A stretch of 64,000 nt of DNA, from the NCBI RefSeq assembly GCF_000013705.1, contig NC_007947.1:1178001-1242000 (forward strand), given 5' to 3'. The notes below the pieces were generated by a model. That model saw only the letters and a list, made by a program, of their open reading frames with translations. It had not been told where the DNA came from and did no database searches. Shown here piece after piece: positions 51,807 through 61,569 of this stretch. Source of the DNA: Methylobacillus flagellatus KT. GTDB taxonomy: Bacteria; Pseudomonadota; Gammaproteobacteria; Burkholderiales; Methylophilaceae. The translations under genes were made by a program, and so were the position numbers. Each line of letters starts with the position of its first letter. The stretch's first letter is position 1.

Positions 51807-54014
51807 TCAATGCTGCGTGATCAACGCGTCGTCAGGTTCGCCATTTTTGTGAAACAGGTTGGCTTGACGCTTGAGCAGTGTGGTGATGTTCTGGGCGGGT
51901 AGGGGTTTGCTGAACAGGTAGCCTTGCATTATGTTGCAGCCCATTTTGTGCAGGGTTTTCATTTGTTGTAAGGTTTCCACGCCTTCTGCGATCAGATCCA
52001 GCTTGAAGCCTTTTGCAATTCCTGAAATGGCCGTGATGATGGGCACGCTTTCGTCATGGGTGTTGATGTCGCCCACGAAGGATTTATCGATCTTGATGTT
52101 GTGGATGGGGAATTGCCTCAGGTAGGACAGGGATGAGTAGCAAGTGCCGAAATCATCCAGGGCGATTCTGATGCCGTGTTTGCCCAGTGCCTTGAGTTTC
52201 GCTACTGTGTTTTCGAGATCTCTGACCAGCAGGTTTTCGGTAATCTCAATCTCAAAGAATTCTGGTTTCAGGTGATGCGACTGAATGTAGCTCAGTGTCT
52301 TGGAGACAAAGCTCTCTTCTTCCACCAGTTGCGGCGATACGTTGAGTGCAAGTCTGAAGTTCAGTAAGCCTGCGGCCTCCCACAGTTGCATCTGCTTGCA
52401 GGCTTCCCCCAGCAGCATTTCGCTGAGTGAGAAAATCAATCCTGTTTCTTCGGCAAGCGGGATGAATTCCGTGGGAGAGATGATGCCGAGCTCGGGATGA
52501 TGCCAGCGTGCAAGCGCTTCAAGGCCGATGATCTTGCGCGTTTCTACATCGACTTGGGGCTGGTAGTGCAACATGATTTGCTTTTTCTCGATCGCACGCC
52601 TGAGCTCGTTTTCCATGGAGAGCTTCTTGTGGAACATGGCATTCATGCTGGCTTCATAGTATTGATAGCCATTTTTGCCACGCCATTTGACGTGATACAT
52701 GGCGATGTCCGCGCTCTTGATCAGCGTTTCGATCGTATCACCATGGTCTGGGTATAGTGCGATGCCGATACTGGAGGAGATGAAGATTTCGCGTTCGTCC
52801 AACAGGAATGGGCGCTTGAGCTCATCCACAATTTTGGCCGCCACCAGGCTGGCGTCTTCTGGCTGTTGTAAGTCGTGCAGCAGCAGTGTGAACTCGTCTC
52901 CGCCCATGCGCGCCAGGGTATCTTGTGCGCGCAGACACCCTGAGAGTCGCTGTGCGACATGCTTGAGCAATTCGTCGCCATAAAAGTGCCCCAAGGTGTC
53001 GTTGACCCATTTGAACCGGTCTAGATCCAGGAACATGATGGCGAGTTGCTGTTGGTTGCGCTTGGCATGGTTCAAGGCCACATTGAGGCGATCTTTGAAC
53101 AGGGCGCGATTGGGTAGGCCTGTCAAGGTATCGTGATAAGCCTGGCGGGTGATGACTTCTTCCACTTTTTTTCTGTCGCTGATATCGCGGGCGACGCCAT
53201 AAGTGCCACTGAACGGAGTGCCTGATTCATGGGTGCCCCCGTAAGTCCCTGTTGCATTCAGGACGACAGTGATGAAGTTGATTTCAAAATGCCGTATGTC
53301 AGATTCCAGGTCCTTGCATTTCAAGCGCAGCTCTATGTTGCGTGTGGCACGGTTGCCGGTGCGGCGCTCATTGAATGCATACGAGGCGCGATCAAAGTCG
53401 TCGCTGTAAATGATTTCTGTATAGTGCTTGCCAATCAGGGATTCGCGCCTGTAGCCAAGAAGCGTTTCAACCCGGTGATTGATAAAGGTGAAATGGCCGC
53501 TGTCATCCAGGGTGTAAATAATGTCGGGTGAACTATTCACTAGGTAGCGGTACAGGTTTTCGGATTCCTCGAGCCTGGCATGGATGCTGCGGTTCTGCGT
53601 TTCTAGGCGCGATTTCTCGATCGCGTTTTCAATGGTATGCAGCAATTCTTCAGGTTGATAGGGCTTGCGCAAGAAGTCATAGGCACCCAGACGCATGGCC
53701 TCGATAGCGGCATTGAGAGTCTTTGTTCCACTGATGACGATGACCGGTGGAGGTGCCGAATAGGTGGCAAGCTCGGTCAGGACATCGAAGCCATTCATGT
53801 CTGGCATGGAGAGGTCGAGGAGCACGAGGTCGAACTTGATATCCATCACCAATTGCAGTGCATCTTCGCCCGAAGAGCATATTTCAGCGTTGTAGCCATG
53901 TAACTGCAGCAATTGCTGCAGGCTCTGCGCCAGGCGTTCGTTGTCGTCGACAATCAACAGAGTGGGCCTTGACATCAGTTTGTTCACGACTTGCGAAGGG
54001 TTGGAAGCAGCCAT
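51807..54014 (-). CDS. Response regulator with PAS, GGDEF and EAL domains
   Basis: A 735-residue cyclic-di-GMP signalling protein. A receiver domain (LLIVDDNERLAQSL, phosphoacceptor Asp in VLLDLSMPDMNG) is followed by a PAS domain (about 145-290), a GGDEF domain with intact RMGGDEF and an EAL domain with GLEALARWHH and metal-binding residues (DDFGTCYSSLSYLR). Both synthesis and degradation motifs look intact, so the net activity cannot be predicted. It lies 9 nt downstream of the HDOD histidine kinase gene, its probable partner. Confidence 0.92.
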   Translation of the reverse strand: MAASNPSQVVNKLMSRPTLLIVDDNERLAQSLQQLLQLHGYNAEICSSGEDALQLVMDIKFDLVLLDLSMPDMNGFDVLTELATYSAPPPVIVISGTKTLNAAIEAMRLGAYDFLRKPYQPEELLHTIENAIEKSRLETQNRSIHARLEESENLYRYLVNSSPDIIYTLDDSGHFTFINHRVETLLGYRRESLIGKHYTEIIYSDDFDRASYAFNERRTGNRATRNIELRLKCKDLESDIRHFEINFITVVLNATGTYGGTHESGTPFSGTYGVARDISDRKKVEEVITRQAYHDTLTGLPNRALFKDRLNVALNHAKRNQQQLAIMFLDLDRFKWVNDTLGHFYGDELLKHVAQRLSGCLRAQDTLARMGGDEFTLLLHDLQQPEDASLVAAKIVDELKRPFLLDEREIFISSSIGIALYPDHGDTIETLIKSADIAMYHVKWRGKNGYQYYEASMNAMFHKKLSMENELRRAIEKKQIMLHYQPQVDVETRKIIGLEALARWHHPELGIISPTEFIPLAEETGLIFSLSEMLLGEACKQMQLWEAAGLLNFRLALNVSPQLVEEESFVSKTLSYIQSHHLKPEFFEIEITENLLVRDLENTVAKLKALGKHGIRIALDDFGTCYSSLSYLRQFPIHNIKIDKSFVGDINTHDESVPIITAISGIAKGFKLDLIAEGVETLQQMKTLHKMGCNIMQGYLFSKPLPAQNITTLLKRQANLFHKNGEPDDALITQH

Positions 54015-54023
54015 TGGTTTGCC

Positions 54024-56216
54024 TTAGTTGATCAGCTTGGAGTGCGGGTTGGCTTGGATGGGCAGGCGGATATCAAAGGTCGTTCCGGTACTGGAGGTGC
54101 GGCAGGCGATACTGCCGCACAATCCTTTGACTAGATCGTGGCTGATGGAAAGCCCGATACCGCCATGTTCTCCGCCTTTGGTGCTTTCCACAGGTGTGAA
54201 TAGCTTGCTGAGCACGCTTTCAGGGATGCCTGGCCCAGTGTCGCTGATCTGGATCAGGATGCCCTGGCCTGATCCAGATTGGTTTTCCAGGAAGGTGGAA
54301 ATACTGAGTTCGCCACCTTCGGGCATGGCCTCTGCCGCGTTACGGATCAAATTGACCAGCACTTGCCGCACCTGGTAAGGGATGGTCGTGATTTTAGGCA
54401 GGTTGGGATAGAGGTTGAGCGTGACTTTTATGCCTGCAGGCTGTAGGTAGGTCTGGCGATGCAAGGCAAGAAGGTCCTGGATCAGTTGGTTGATGTCCGT
54501 ACTGGCGGCGATATGTTCCTGTTCTCCGGAATATAGGTTGCCGATCAGCGAACCAACGCGGTCGATTTCTTCGTTCACAATCGCAATGTCGCGGTTTGGT
54601 ATGCCATTCAGCAGCATTTTTTGCTCCAGAATGGCGAGGTAATTCTTGATGGTAGAAAGGGGAGTGCTGGTTTCATGAACAAAGCGCTTGAGGCGTTCTT
54701 CATGCACGGCTGCCTCAAGCTCGGGATCTGCCGGTTTTTGATCCGGCAGCAGGCGGGACGCCACGATTCTAGCAAGGGCGGCTTGCACATTCAGCTGCTG
54801 TTTGGCGATCAGGAATTCCGCCTGGTTCAGGGCGAACACCATGACGCCGACGAGGGTGTCTTTAGCAAACATGGGGAAGCAGAGCATGCCTTCCACACCA
54901 CATAGTCGCATGATTTGCTGGTCTGGCAATGAAGGCTTGAACCCGTCAAATGCCTGAAAGCTGTGACAGTACGATTTCTTGATCCAGGCAGCGGTGATAA
55001 TACTGGTGGAAGGTTTGATCGGGAACTGGAAGCTTTCGATCCAGCCTTGATCCTCTGCAATGGGTTTGCCTGAGAGGTGTTGCCTGGCTTCGTCCGGTAC
55101 GAACAGCAATACTTCCCGGGCATTGCAGAGTAACCTGGACAGTTTGGACAAGAGCTCAAAAAAGCCGTCTTGCTGACCCACCTGCAGACAGGTGGATTCC
55201 AGGTGATTGATCAAGGCGGTATCCATCACGCCCTTGACTAACTTGTTCTTGCTGAAAGGAGGTGAGGTAGCAGGAGGGGAGCTGAAGTTTTTGCTGAGTG
55301 CCTCCACCAATGCCTCAATGTCTGGCTCTTGCCTATCCCAGTCATGCTGGCTGGTATGGGCTGCGCCTACATTGATGCCGAGCGAGTCGGAAAGGATATG
55401 CACCTGCGAGATTCCCAGGCTCATGAGTTCATTGATGACGTCGCTATCTAGCTGGAACCACTTTTTTGCAACAATCAGCGCCGATTGGCGTTCCGGTCTT
55501 CGTTCTATCAGCAGCAGGTTGGCCAGGTAGACGATCTTGACCAATGCTGGCGTATGTTCCAGCTGCGTGACTGACAAGTGGTGGTACGCCACTGCATCCT
55601 CAAGGAAGGACTTGATATTCCAGTTGCGGATGATCCAGGCACCGAGCTCGCAATGGTCTATGCCGAAATGCGCAACCTCGCTTTCCAGGTAGCCAGGAAG
55701 CGAATCGTCTATGGCAAAGAATGGCGGGTACTTGTGCTTGAAGCCGGCAAGTAGGCCAAGCCTGCCGATGTTGTGCAACAGTCCTGCGACATAGGCTTCG
55801 TCGGGAGAGGCTGTTTCTGTGTGAGTGGCGAGCGATTTTGCGATCACCGCGCAGCGCAGGGAATGATACCAGTAGTGCTCAATGTCCTGGTTGCTCTGTT
55901 CATAGTAGTCATTGAACATGCGCTGGCAGATGATACTCAGCGTCAACATTTTGACCATGTCCCAGCCCAGAATGACGATGCCACTACGGATTGACAGCAC
56001 CGGATGGTGATTGCGGCGATAGGCGGCGGAATTCGCGATCTCCAGCACGCGGGCGCTGATGACAACATCCATTTCAACCAGGTTGGCTAATTGCTCCAGC
56101 CCCGAATTTTCGTCCTGCAACGTTTCCAGCAGTTTGGTGAGGACCTGCGGAACGGAAGGTAATGCGCTGATGGTGGCGTTATTCAGAACAATTTGGGCTC
56201 CTGCTGCACTGCACAT
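54024..56216 (-). CDS. HDOD-domain sensor histidine kinase
   Basis: A 730-residue soluble protein. Residues about 10-230 form an HDOD domain (SALPSVPQVLTKLLETLQDENSGLEQLANLVEMD). A GAF-like region follows (about 340-490). Then come a HisKA-type helix with the phosphorylatable His in FVHETSTPLSTIKNYLAILE and an HATPase domain with VNLIRNAAEAMPEGG, DTGPGIPES and GGIGLSIS. No membrane segment is seen, so the signal is cytoplasmic. With the adjacent response regulator it makes a two-component switch controlling cyclic-di-GMP. Confidence 0.9.
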   Translation of the reverse strand: MCSAAGAQIVLNNATISALPSVPQVLTKLLETLQDENSGLEQLANLVEMDVVISARVLEIANSAAYRRNHHPVLSIRSGIVILGWDMVKMLTLSIICQRMFNDYYEQSNQDIEHYWYHSLRCAVIAKSLATHTETASPDEAYVAGLLHNIGRLGLLAGFKHKYPPFFAIDDSLPGYLESEVAHFGIDHCELGAWIIRNWNIKSFLEDAVAYHHLSVTQLEHTPALVKIVYLANLLLIERRPERQSALIVAKKWFQLDSDVINELMSLGISQVHILSDSLGINVGAAHTSQHDWDRQEPDIEALVEALSKNFSSPPATSPPFSKNKLVKGVMDTALINHLESTCLQVGQQDGFFELLSKLSRLLCNAREVLLFVPDEARQHLSGKPIAEDQGWIESFQFPIKPSTSIITAAWIKKSYCHSFQAFDGFKPSLPDQQIMRLCGVEGMLCFPMFAKDTLVGVMVFALNQAEFLIAKQQLNVQAALARIVASRLLPDQKPADPELEAAVHEERLKRFVHETSTPLSTIKNYLAILEQKMLLNGIPNRDIAIVNEEIDRVGSLIGNLYSGEQEHIAASTDINQLIQDLLALHRQTYLQPAGIKVTLNLYPNLPKITTIPYQVRQVLVNLIRNAAEAMPEGGELSISTFLENQSGSGQGILIQISDTGPGIPESVLSKLFTPVESTKGGEHGGIGLSISHDLVKGLCGSIACRTSSTGTTFDIRLPIQANPHSKLIN

Positions 56217-56695
56217 TCTCTACATGTTCCCCAATTTAGATGTGTTGCATGGTAGGCCAGCTAGTGATTATTGGTGTTGTATATGTTGTTGTATCTAGCT
56301 TTGTTTCCGGTGTGAGCCGTTGAGACGGCGCTATAACGTAAGGCCCTATTATCATTCAAGATTCATTTTAAATGGTCGGTATCATCACTGGCAATGACTC
56401 TTAAGAAAGTACTTTAACATTGCATGCCAAGATAGGTTAATACTTTTTGTACGCAATGTCTTGGTATCTTAGGCAATAACGGCTCTCACGCCCTTTTGTT
56501 TAGGCTGGGACAGTACATTTTTCATTGTACAGCCTTGTATGACATTGCCATGACGGGCGGTGTGGCTATCCGTCAGTCAAACTCCCAGGCTATGGCAGGA
56601 ATATTTGACCTTGTCTGCGCGAGATGCCTGGCTTTAGACTCATGACGCAAGGTAGACCAACAATCCATCATCATGAATAGAATCCTGGAGTCCTC
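56217..56695. other. Intergenic region of about 480 nt
   Basis: No credible gene. It must contain the promoters of the kinase gene (minus) and the thioredoxin-like gene (plus), which has a GGAG site at 56688. A small dyad GTACA...TGTAC lies near 56510-56530. The minus-strand frame at 56573-56938 is a shadow of the thioredoxin-like gene. Confidence 0.5.
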
Positions 56696-57061
56696 ATGGC
56701 TGTGCAGCATTTGAACAAGCGTAATTTCAAGCAGACGATGGAACACAATCCATTTGTCATCGTCGATTTCTGGGCGACCTGGTGCGAGCCCTGCGTGGTG
56801 TTTAAGCCGGTGTTCGAGGCAGCTTCTGAAGCCTATCCCGATGTAGTCTTTGCCATGGTCAATGTTGATGATGAACCTGAGATCAGCAGTTACTTTCATG
56901 TGAAGCAGATCCCTGCTTTGATGGCGGTCCGAGACCAAATCTTGGTAGATGCGCAGGTCGGGAAAATGAGTCGCTCCGAGTTGGAAAATGCGATTCAGTC
57001 ATGGGCTGGCTTTGATGTGACCGATATCCGCCGCCACTTCAGTGAAAAGGCGCTGCCATAG
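56696..57061 (+). CDS. Thioredoxin-fold protein with WCEPC active site
   Basis: A 121-residue thioredoxin-like protein. The redox motif is WCEPC (VDFWATWCEPCVVF) and the cis-Pro loop is KQIPALM. The C-terminal extension (AGFDVTDIRRHFSEKA) is longer than in TrxA. The Glu inside the CxxC differs from the usual Gly-Pro, as seen in some thioredoxin-like reductases. It is convergent with a peroxiredoxin gene. Confidence 0.85.
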   Translation: MAVQHLNKRNFKQTMEHNPFVIVDFWATWCEPCVVFKPVFEAASEAYPDVVFAMVNVDDEPEISSYFHVKQIPALMAVRDQILVDAQVGKMSRSELENAIQSWAGFDVTDIRRHFSEKALP

Positions 57062-57098
57062 CCATGGGCGCCAAGAAACGCCGGGCTCCCGGTGCTGC

Positions 57099-57644
57099 TT
57101 AATGAGGCTGCGCAGTCTTGAGCTGCTTCAGGTCGTCTATGATTTCTTGGGAGTGGCGCGACGTGTCCACTTTCAGGTAAGTCTTGGCAATGTTGCCCTG
57201 AGGGTCGATCAGGAAGGTATAGCGTTTTGCGATCTTGATGATTCCCAGGTTGGTCAGTGCGCCATAACTGTCGGCTACTTTGCCATCGCTATCAGAGAGC
57301 AGGGGGAATGGTAGGCTGTATTTATCCGCAAACTTGGCATGCGACTCCGGGTCGTCTACGCTGATGCCGATCACTTTTGCACCCAATTTTTCCAGTTGAA
57401 ACAAGTCATCCCTGAAACTGCAAGCTTCTTTTGTGCACCCAGGAGTATCGTCCTTGGGGTAGAAATACAGCACTAGCCATTGGCCCGCATAATCCGTGAG
57501 CCGGTGTTGTGCTTTCTTGGCATCCAGCAGTGTGAAACCGGGGGCAGGCGAGCCTGGTTGGGGAACGGATGCGGCATGAGCCGGACGTAAGATGATGAAG
57601 GCTGCCAAGCCTATCATGAGTAGGATAGAAAGAGTTTTCAGCAT
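57099..57644 (-). CDS. BCP-type peroxiredoxin, exported
   Basis: A 181-residue peroxiredoxin of the BCP/PrxQ group. A signal peptide (LSILLMIGLAAFIILRPAHAA) directs it to the periplasm. The peroxidatic Cys70 is in DDTPGCTKEAC, with the possible resolving Cys75 five residues later as in PrxQ. The open frame extends 21 codons upstream, but ATG 57644 has CGGAG 6 nt before it and starts the signal peptide. It probably reduces peroxides in the envelope with electrons from a thioredoxin-like partner. Confidence 0.9.
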   Translation of the reverse strand: MLKTLSILLMIGLAAFIILRPAHAASVPQPGSPAPGFTLLDAKKAQHRLTDYAGQWLVLYFYPKDDTPGCTKEACSFRDDLFQLEKLGAKVIGISVDDPESHAKFADKYSLPFPLLSDSDGKVADSYGALTNLGIIKIAKRYTFLIDPQGNIAKTYLKVDTSRHSQEIIDDLKQLKTAQPH

Positions 57645-57851
57645 GATGTCTCCGGGAAGTGCGCAGGTGTTATGGGTTGACCAAGGCCAGTTTTCTGAGC
57701 AAGTCATTGAATTTGAATGGTATCGACTTAGTATAACGCGTCAAGATGAAATGATTGAGTTTTTGCGGCTCTGCGAATCCTGACAAAAAATTTATTTGGC
57801 CTCTTCCCAAATCAAAAAAATGCTGTAGAATGCCGCTCCTCAGTCAGGCAC

Positions 57852-57927
57852 GGGTGATTAGCTCAGTTGGTAGAGCGTCGCCCTTACAAGGCGAATGTCG
57901 GCGGTTCGACCCCGTCATCACCCACCA
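57852..57927 (+). tRNA. tRNA-Val (anticodon TAC)
   Basis: A 76-nt tRNA with encoded CCA. Acceptor GGGTGAT pairs with ATCACCC; the anticodon arm TCGCC-CTTACAA-GGCGA gives TAC; T-arm GGTTCGACC. Confidence 0.96.
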
Positions 57928-57986
57928 TCCCATGCCTGGTGAAAAGTAGTGAAGCCATCAGGCATGACAACCTGATGCAGGGTCAT

Positions 57987-58063
57987 GGAGCGGTAGTTCA
58001 GTTGGTTAGAATACCGGCCTGTCACGCCGGGGGTCGCGGGTTCGAGCCCCGTCCGCTCCGCCA
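57987..58063 (+). tRNA. tRNA-Asp (anticodon GTC)
   Basis: A 77-nt tRNA with encoded CCA. Acceptor GGAGCGG pairs with CCGCTCC; the anticodon loop CTGTCAC gives GTC; T-arm GGTTCGAGCC. It lies 59 nt after tRNA-Val and is probably cotranscribed with it. Confidence 0.96.
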
Positions 58064-58064
58064 G

Positions 58065-58097
58065 AAAAAGCGAACCTTCGGGTTCGCTTTTTTGTTT
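58065..58097 (+). terminator. Terminator of the tRNA-Val/tRNA-Asp unit
   Basis: An 8-bp stem AGCGAACC/GGTTCGCT with a TTCG tetraloop and a following T run, just after tRNA-Asp. Confidence 0.9.
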
Positions 58098-58183
58098 TCT
58101 TATGCGTATGCGTCATTTGACTGATATGCATGTCCGTTTGCTATGTAGCAATATGGTGCTCACCATAATGGGAGTTGCCGCCT

Positions 58184-58570
58184 ATGTATCCATATATTGT
58201 GTTATCTGCAGCCTTGTTATTGGCTCCGGCCCATGCTCTCGCCACAGAGTGGGAGTTATTGGTCAAGAAAGCTGAAGTCGACTTATCTGTCGATCTCGAT
58301 TCTTACGATGAGAAAGGCGCATATTCTTCGATACTCGCCAAGCGTGAGGTGCGAGGGAAACAGGCATTTGCCAAGCAGATGAAGCTGGAATTCGATTGCA
58401 GCAAGGAGACTTACCGCACGCTTGCCACTGTGTCCTTTGATGCTAAAGGCAAGTTGTTGAGCCAGACTGCAGGTTCCCGTGAGTTCCAGCCTTTGCTCCA
58501 TGATGAGGAAATCAGGACCATTGCGAGCCTGGTATGCCAAGTCAGGCGTATGGTGAATCCATCATCTTGA
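58184..58570 (+). CDS. Hypothetical periplasmic protein, surface-adhesin E-like
   Basis: A 128-residue exported protein: signal peptide MYPYIVLSAALLLAPAHALA, then TEWELLVKKAEVDLSVDLDSY, which resembles the start of proteins annotated as surface-adhesin E in betaproteobacteria. Two Cys (in FDCSKETY and SLVCQVRR) could form a disulfide. ATG 58184 was preferred over a TTG three codons upstream. The family likeness is weak. Confidence 0.6.
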   Translation: MYPYIVLSAALLLAPAHALATEWELLVKKAEVDLSVDLDSYDEKGAYSSILAKREVRGKQAFAKQMKLEFDCSKETYRTLATVSFDAKGKLLSQTAGSREFQPLLHDEEIRTIASLVCQVRRMVNPSS

Positions 58571-58619
58571 TAAAAGGTAGGCAAGCGGCGCCAAATTCAA
58601 TTTTATTTGTAATTATTGA

Positions 58620-58648
58620 TTGACATATCGGTAATAAGCACGTAAAAC
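58620..58648 (+). promoter_or_regulatory. Candidate promoter of the cold-shock gene
   Basis: TTGACA (58620-58625) and TAAAAC (58643-58648) are spaced by 17 bp. Transcription from here would give a leader of about 90 nt, in line with the long leaders of cold-shock mRNAs. Confidence 0.55.
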
Positions 58649-58743
58649 CCTTATTCAAGGTGTTTGAACTTTATATTTTTTACAGAATTTGAAATACAAA
58701 CTTTTGGGGCGCCTTCCCCACATTGAAATGATTGGAATAAATT

Positions 58744-58950
58744 ATGGCAACAGGTATAGTTAAGTGGTTCAACGATAGCAAGGGCTTTGGCTTCATTACT
58801 CCCGATGAAGGCGGCAGCGATTTGTTTGCACATTTCTCCGCTATCGTAAACGAAGGCGGTTACAAGAGCCTGGCAGAAAACCAGCGCGTCAGTTTTGACG
58901 TGACAGATGGCCCCAAGGGCAAGCAAGCCAGCAATATCAAGCCTGAGTAA
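58744..58950 (+). CDS. Cold-shock protein of the CspA family
   Basis: A 68-residue OB-fold nucleic-acid chaperone: [34 protein letters not shown] contains both RNP-like motifs (KGFGFI and DLFAHF). Length is typical. It melts RNA structure during cold or growth shifts. A strong terminator follows at 59009. Confidence 0.95.
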   Translation: MATGIVKWFNDSKGFGFITPDEGGSDLFAHFSAIVNEGGYKSLAENQRVSFDVTDGPKGKQASNIKPE

Positions 58951-59008
58951 TGTTCTGCACATTATGGTGAACTCGCGGAGTGAATGATCATTCCCGATGA
59001 GGTTCATG

Positions 59009-59035
59009 AAATGCCCGGCATGTCCGGGCATTTTT
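59009..59035 (+). terminator. Terminator of the cold-shock gene
   Basis: Stem AATGCCCGG/CCGGGCATT around CATGT with a T run. Confidence 0.88.
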
Positions 59036-59178
59036 ACGCGCATCGATTATGTGGGGCATACCATAAAACTGCTAAAGCATCACAGTAATCATTTCCTACA
59101 TGACCAAGGCTGAGCCTCTGACAGGCAAAATCAGGTTGGTCTATTACATTCAAGCCATATCAATCCGGCCATGATGTT

Positions 59179-61245
59179 ATGAGCACTCTTAAAGAAGGCA
59201 GACCCTATCCGCGTGGAGCCCATTTTGACGGCAAAGGCACAAACTTTGCGTTGTTTTCTGATCATGCCTCCAGCGTAACGCTGTGCTTGTTCGATGCGCA
59301 GGGCGAATCGGAAACTGAGCGCGTCACCTTGAAGGAGTGCACGAATGGCGTCTGGCACGGATACCTTGAGGGTATCAAGCCAGGGCAATTATATGGATAC
59401 AGGGTGGACGGCGTCTGGGCGCCAGCAGAAGGCTTGCGTTTCAATCATAACAAGCTATTGCTCGACCCTTATGCGCGCAAGCTTTCCGGCCAGATTAAAT
59501 GGGACAACGCGCTGTTTGGCTATACCATCAGTGACGATCCGGATGCCGATCTGCACATGGACGAGCGCGACAGTGCCAAGTTCATGCCCAAGGCCATTGT
59601 TGTCAAGCCAGATGTCCTGACCAAGTCGCCCAAGCCCGATATTCGCTGGCCCAAGACCATCATCTATGAGGCCCATGTCCGCGGCCTGACCATGCAGCAT
59701 CCCTTGATCCCGAATGATATCCGTGGAACATTCGCAGCCCTCAGTGATTCTGCCATTATCAGCCATTTGCAGCGCATAGGTGTCACTGCCATCGAGTTGA
59801 TGCCGATTCACGCTTTCGCGCAGGACCGCCATCTCCTCGATCGCAACCTGTCCAATTACTGGGGTTACAACACCCTGGCGTATTTTGCACCCGAGCCGTC
59901 TTACCTGGGGTCTGGGGCACTAGAGGAAATTGCCAAGACAGTGGATGCCCTGCATGATGCGGGGATAGAGGTGATACTCGATGTGGTCTATAACCATACC
60001 TGCGAGGGCAACCATCTAGGCCCTACCTTGTGCTGGAAAGGAATAGACAACCTGAGCTATTACAAGGAGCTGCCAGGCAATCCACGCTATTACGACAACC
60101 TCACCGGCTGCGGCAATGCGCTCAATACCTCGCACCCCAAAGTGATGCAGATGATCATGGACAGCCTGCGGCTATGGGCTTCCGTCTATGGTGTCGACGG
60201 CTTCCGTTTTGACTTGGCGCTGACGCTGGGCAGAAATGAAAATGGCTTCAACCGCGACCATGCATTATTCCATGCCATGCTGCAGGATCCGATACTGACC
60301 CGTTGTAAATTGATTGCGGAGCCGTGGGATGTCGGTCCGGGCGGCTTCCAGCTCGGCTCGTTCCCGCCGGGATTTTCCGAGTGGAACGGCGACTATCGCG
60401 ATGTCACCCGCCAGTTCTGGGCAGGGAAGGAAGGCATGTTGTCGCGCTTTGCCAGCCGTTTCGCCGCGTCTAGCGACTTGTTCAACGACCAGCACCGGCG
60501 TCCGTGGTCCAGCGTGAACTTTATTACGGCGCACGACGGCTTCACCCTGCACGATCTCGTTTCCTACAACGAGAAGCATAATGAGGCCAATGGCGAGAAC
60601 AACCAGGACGGCGCCAATGACAATCATAGCTGGAACTGTGGCCATGAAGGAGAGACGGATCAGGAAGACATCCTGGCACTCAGGGCCCAGCAAAAGCGTA
60701 ATTTTCTCACTACGCTTTTTTTATCTCAAGGCATCCCGATGCTACTTGCAGGTGATGAGCTCAACAATAGCCAGCAAGGCAATAACAATGCCTATTGTCA
60801 GGACAATGAGATCGGCTGGGTCAACTGGGAGAATGCCGATGATGCCCTGATTGATTTTGTCGGTGAGCTGGCACGCCTGCGTAAGGAACATAATGCAATC
60901 TCGCGCGCCGAGTTTGTCACGGGCAAGCTGAATGAACATGGCAATTCCGATGTGGCCTGGTTCAATGTCAATGGTGAACCCATGAGCAATGAGGATTGGA
61001 ATGATCCTTGCAATAAAGCCATGGCGGTCAAATTCGTACCGCCTGATAAAACAGGGCACGCAATACTGGTCATGCTCAATGCCTCACATGTGACAGTGCC
61101 AGCCCGGATCCCGTATTGTGACAGCTACGATTGGAAACTGCTCCTGGATACCCCATTGAAACCGATTCCCAACCAGCAGGGTGAGGAACTGGTATTGGAG
61201 CCGCGCTCTATCTATGTTTATGAAGGCAGGCTAATCTCCAGATGA
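59179..61245 (+). CDS. glgX: Glycogen debranching enzyme GlgX
   Basis: A 688-residue GH13 isoamylase-type enzyme that hydrolyses alpha-1,6 branches of limit dextrin in glycogen breakdown. An N-terminal carbohydrate-binding domain (YPRGAHFDGKGTNFALFSDHA) precedes the (beta/alpha)8 barrel with DVVYNHT, the nucleophile Asp in VDGFRFDLA, the acid Glu in AEPWD and NFITAHDGF. Length matches E. coli GlgX. Other glycogen genes are not in the window. Confidence 0.95.
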   Translation: MSTLKEGRPYPRGAHFDGKGTNFALFSDHASSVTLCLFDAQGESETERVTLKECTNGVWHGYLEGIKPGQLYGYRVDGVWAPAEGLRFNHNKLLLDPYARKLSGQIKWDNALFGYTISDDPDADLHMDERDSAKFMPKAIVVKPDVLTKSPKPDIRWPKTIIYEAHVRGLTMQHPLIPNDIRGTFAALSDSAIISHLQRIGVTAIELMPIHAFAQDRHLLDRNLSNYWGYNTLAYFAPEPSYLGSGALEEIAKTVDALHDAGIEVILDVVYNHTCEGNHLGPTLCWKGIDNLSYYKELPGNPRYYDNLTGCGNALNTSHPKVMQMIMDSLRLWASVYGVDGFRFDLALTLGRNENGFNRDHALFHAMLQDPILTRCKLIAEPWDVGPGGFQLGSFPPGFSEWNGDYRDVTRQFWAGKEGMLSRFASRFAASSDLFNDQHRRPWSSVNFITAHDGFTLHDLVSYNEKHNEANGENNQDGANDNHSWNCGHEGETDQEDILALRAQQKRNFLTTLFLSQGIPMLLAGDELNNSQQGNNNAYCQDNEIGWVNWENADDALIDFVGELARLRKEHNAISRAEFVTGKLNEHGNSDVAWFNVNGEPMSNEDWNDPCNKAMAVKFVPPDKTGHAILVMLNASHVTVPARIPYCDSYDWKLLLDTPLKPIPNQQGEELVLEPRSIYVYEGRLISR

Positions 61246-61266
61246 CAGTAATCACACCACATTTAC

Positions 61267-61569
61267 TTACACAGTTTCCCTACTTTCGAGCTTGTTACAG
61301 AACATTTTGATGGAAGACTTCATGGGGTCCCCTTGCGGCCTTCGATGGTAATCTTTCCAGCATGCGGCAATCGCTGAATTGTCATAGTGAATTGTCGGGC
61401 CGGAAGAAGTGTGTGCATGCTTATACGCGGAAAACATCAGTGTAGAAAAAATAATCGCCAGTAACCAGAAGCACTTTATCCGCCTTTTCTTCTTGTATCC
61501 ACAAGATGGACAGGACATATCCAATACTCCCGCCTTTCTACCACATTTCTGGCAATAAGTAGCCGTCAT
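61267..61569 (-). CDS. Small zinc-ribbon membrane protein
   Basis: A 100-residue protein. The N terminus is a double CxxC zinc ribbon (YCQKCGRKAG, MSCPSCGYKKKRR), followed by one transmembrane helix (CFWLLAIIFSTLMFSAYKHA) and a short outer domain with two further Cys. Function unknown. It is convergent with glgX. Confidence 0.7.
   Translation of the reverse strand: MTATYCQKCGRKAGVLDMSCPSCGYKKKRRIKCFWLLAIIFSTLMFSAYKHAHTSSGPTIHYDNSAIAACWKDYHRRPQGDPMKSSIKMFCNKLESRETV

Noticed and set aside
51708..51902. 64-codon plus-strand frame at the island/chromosome border
   Set aside because: It overlaps the end of the EAL gene and has no motif.
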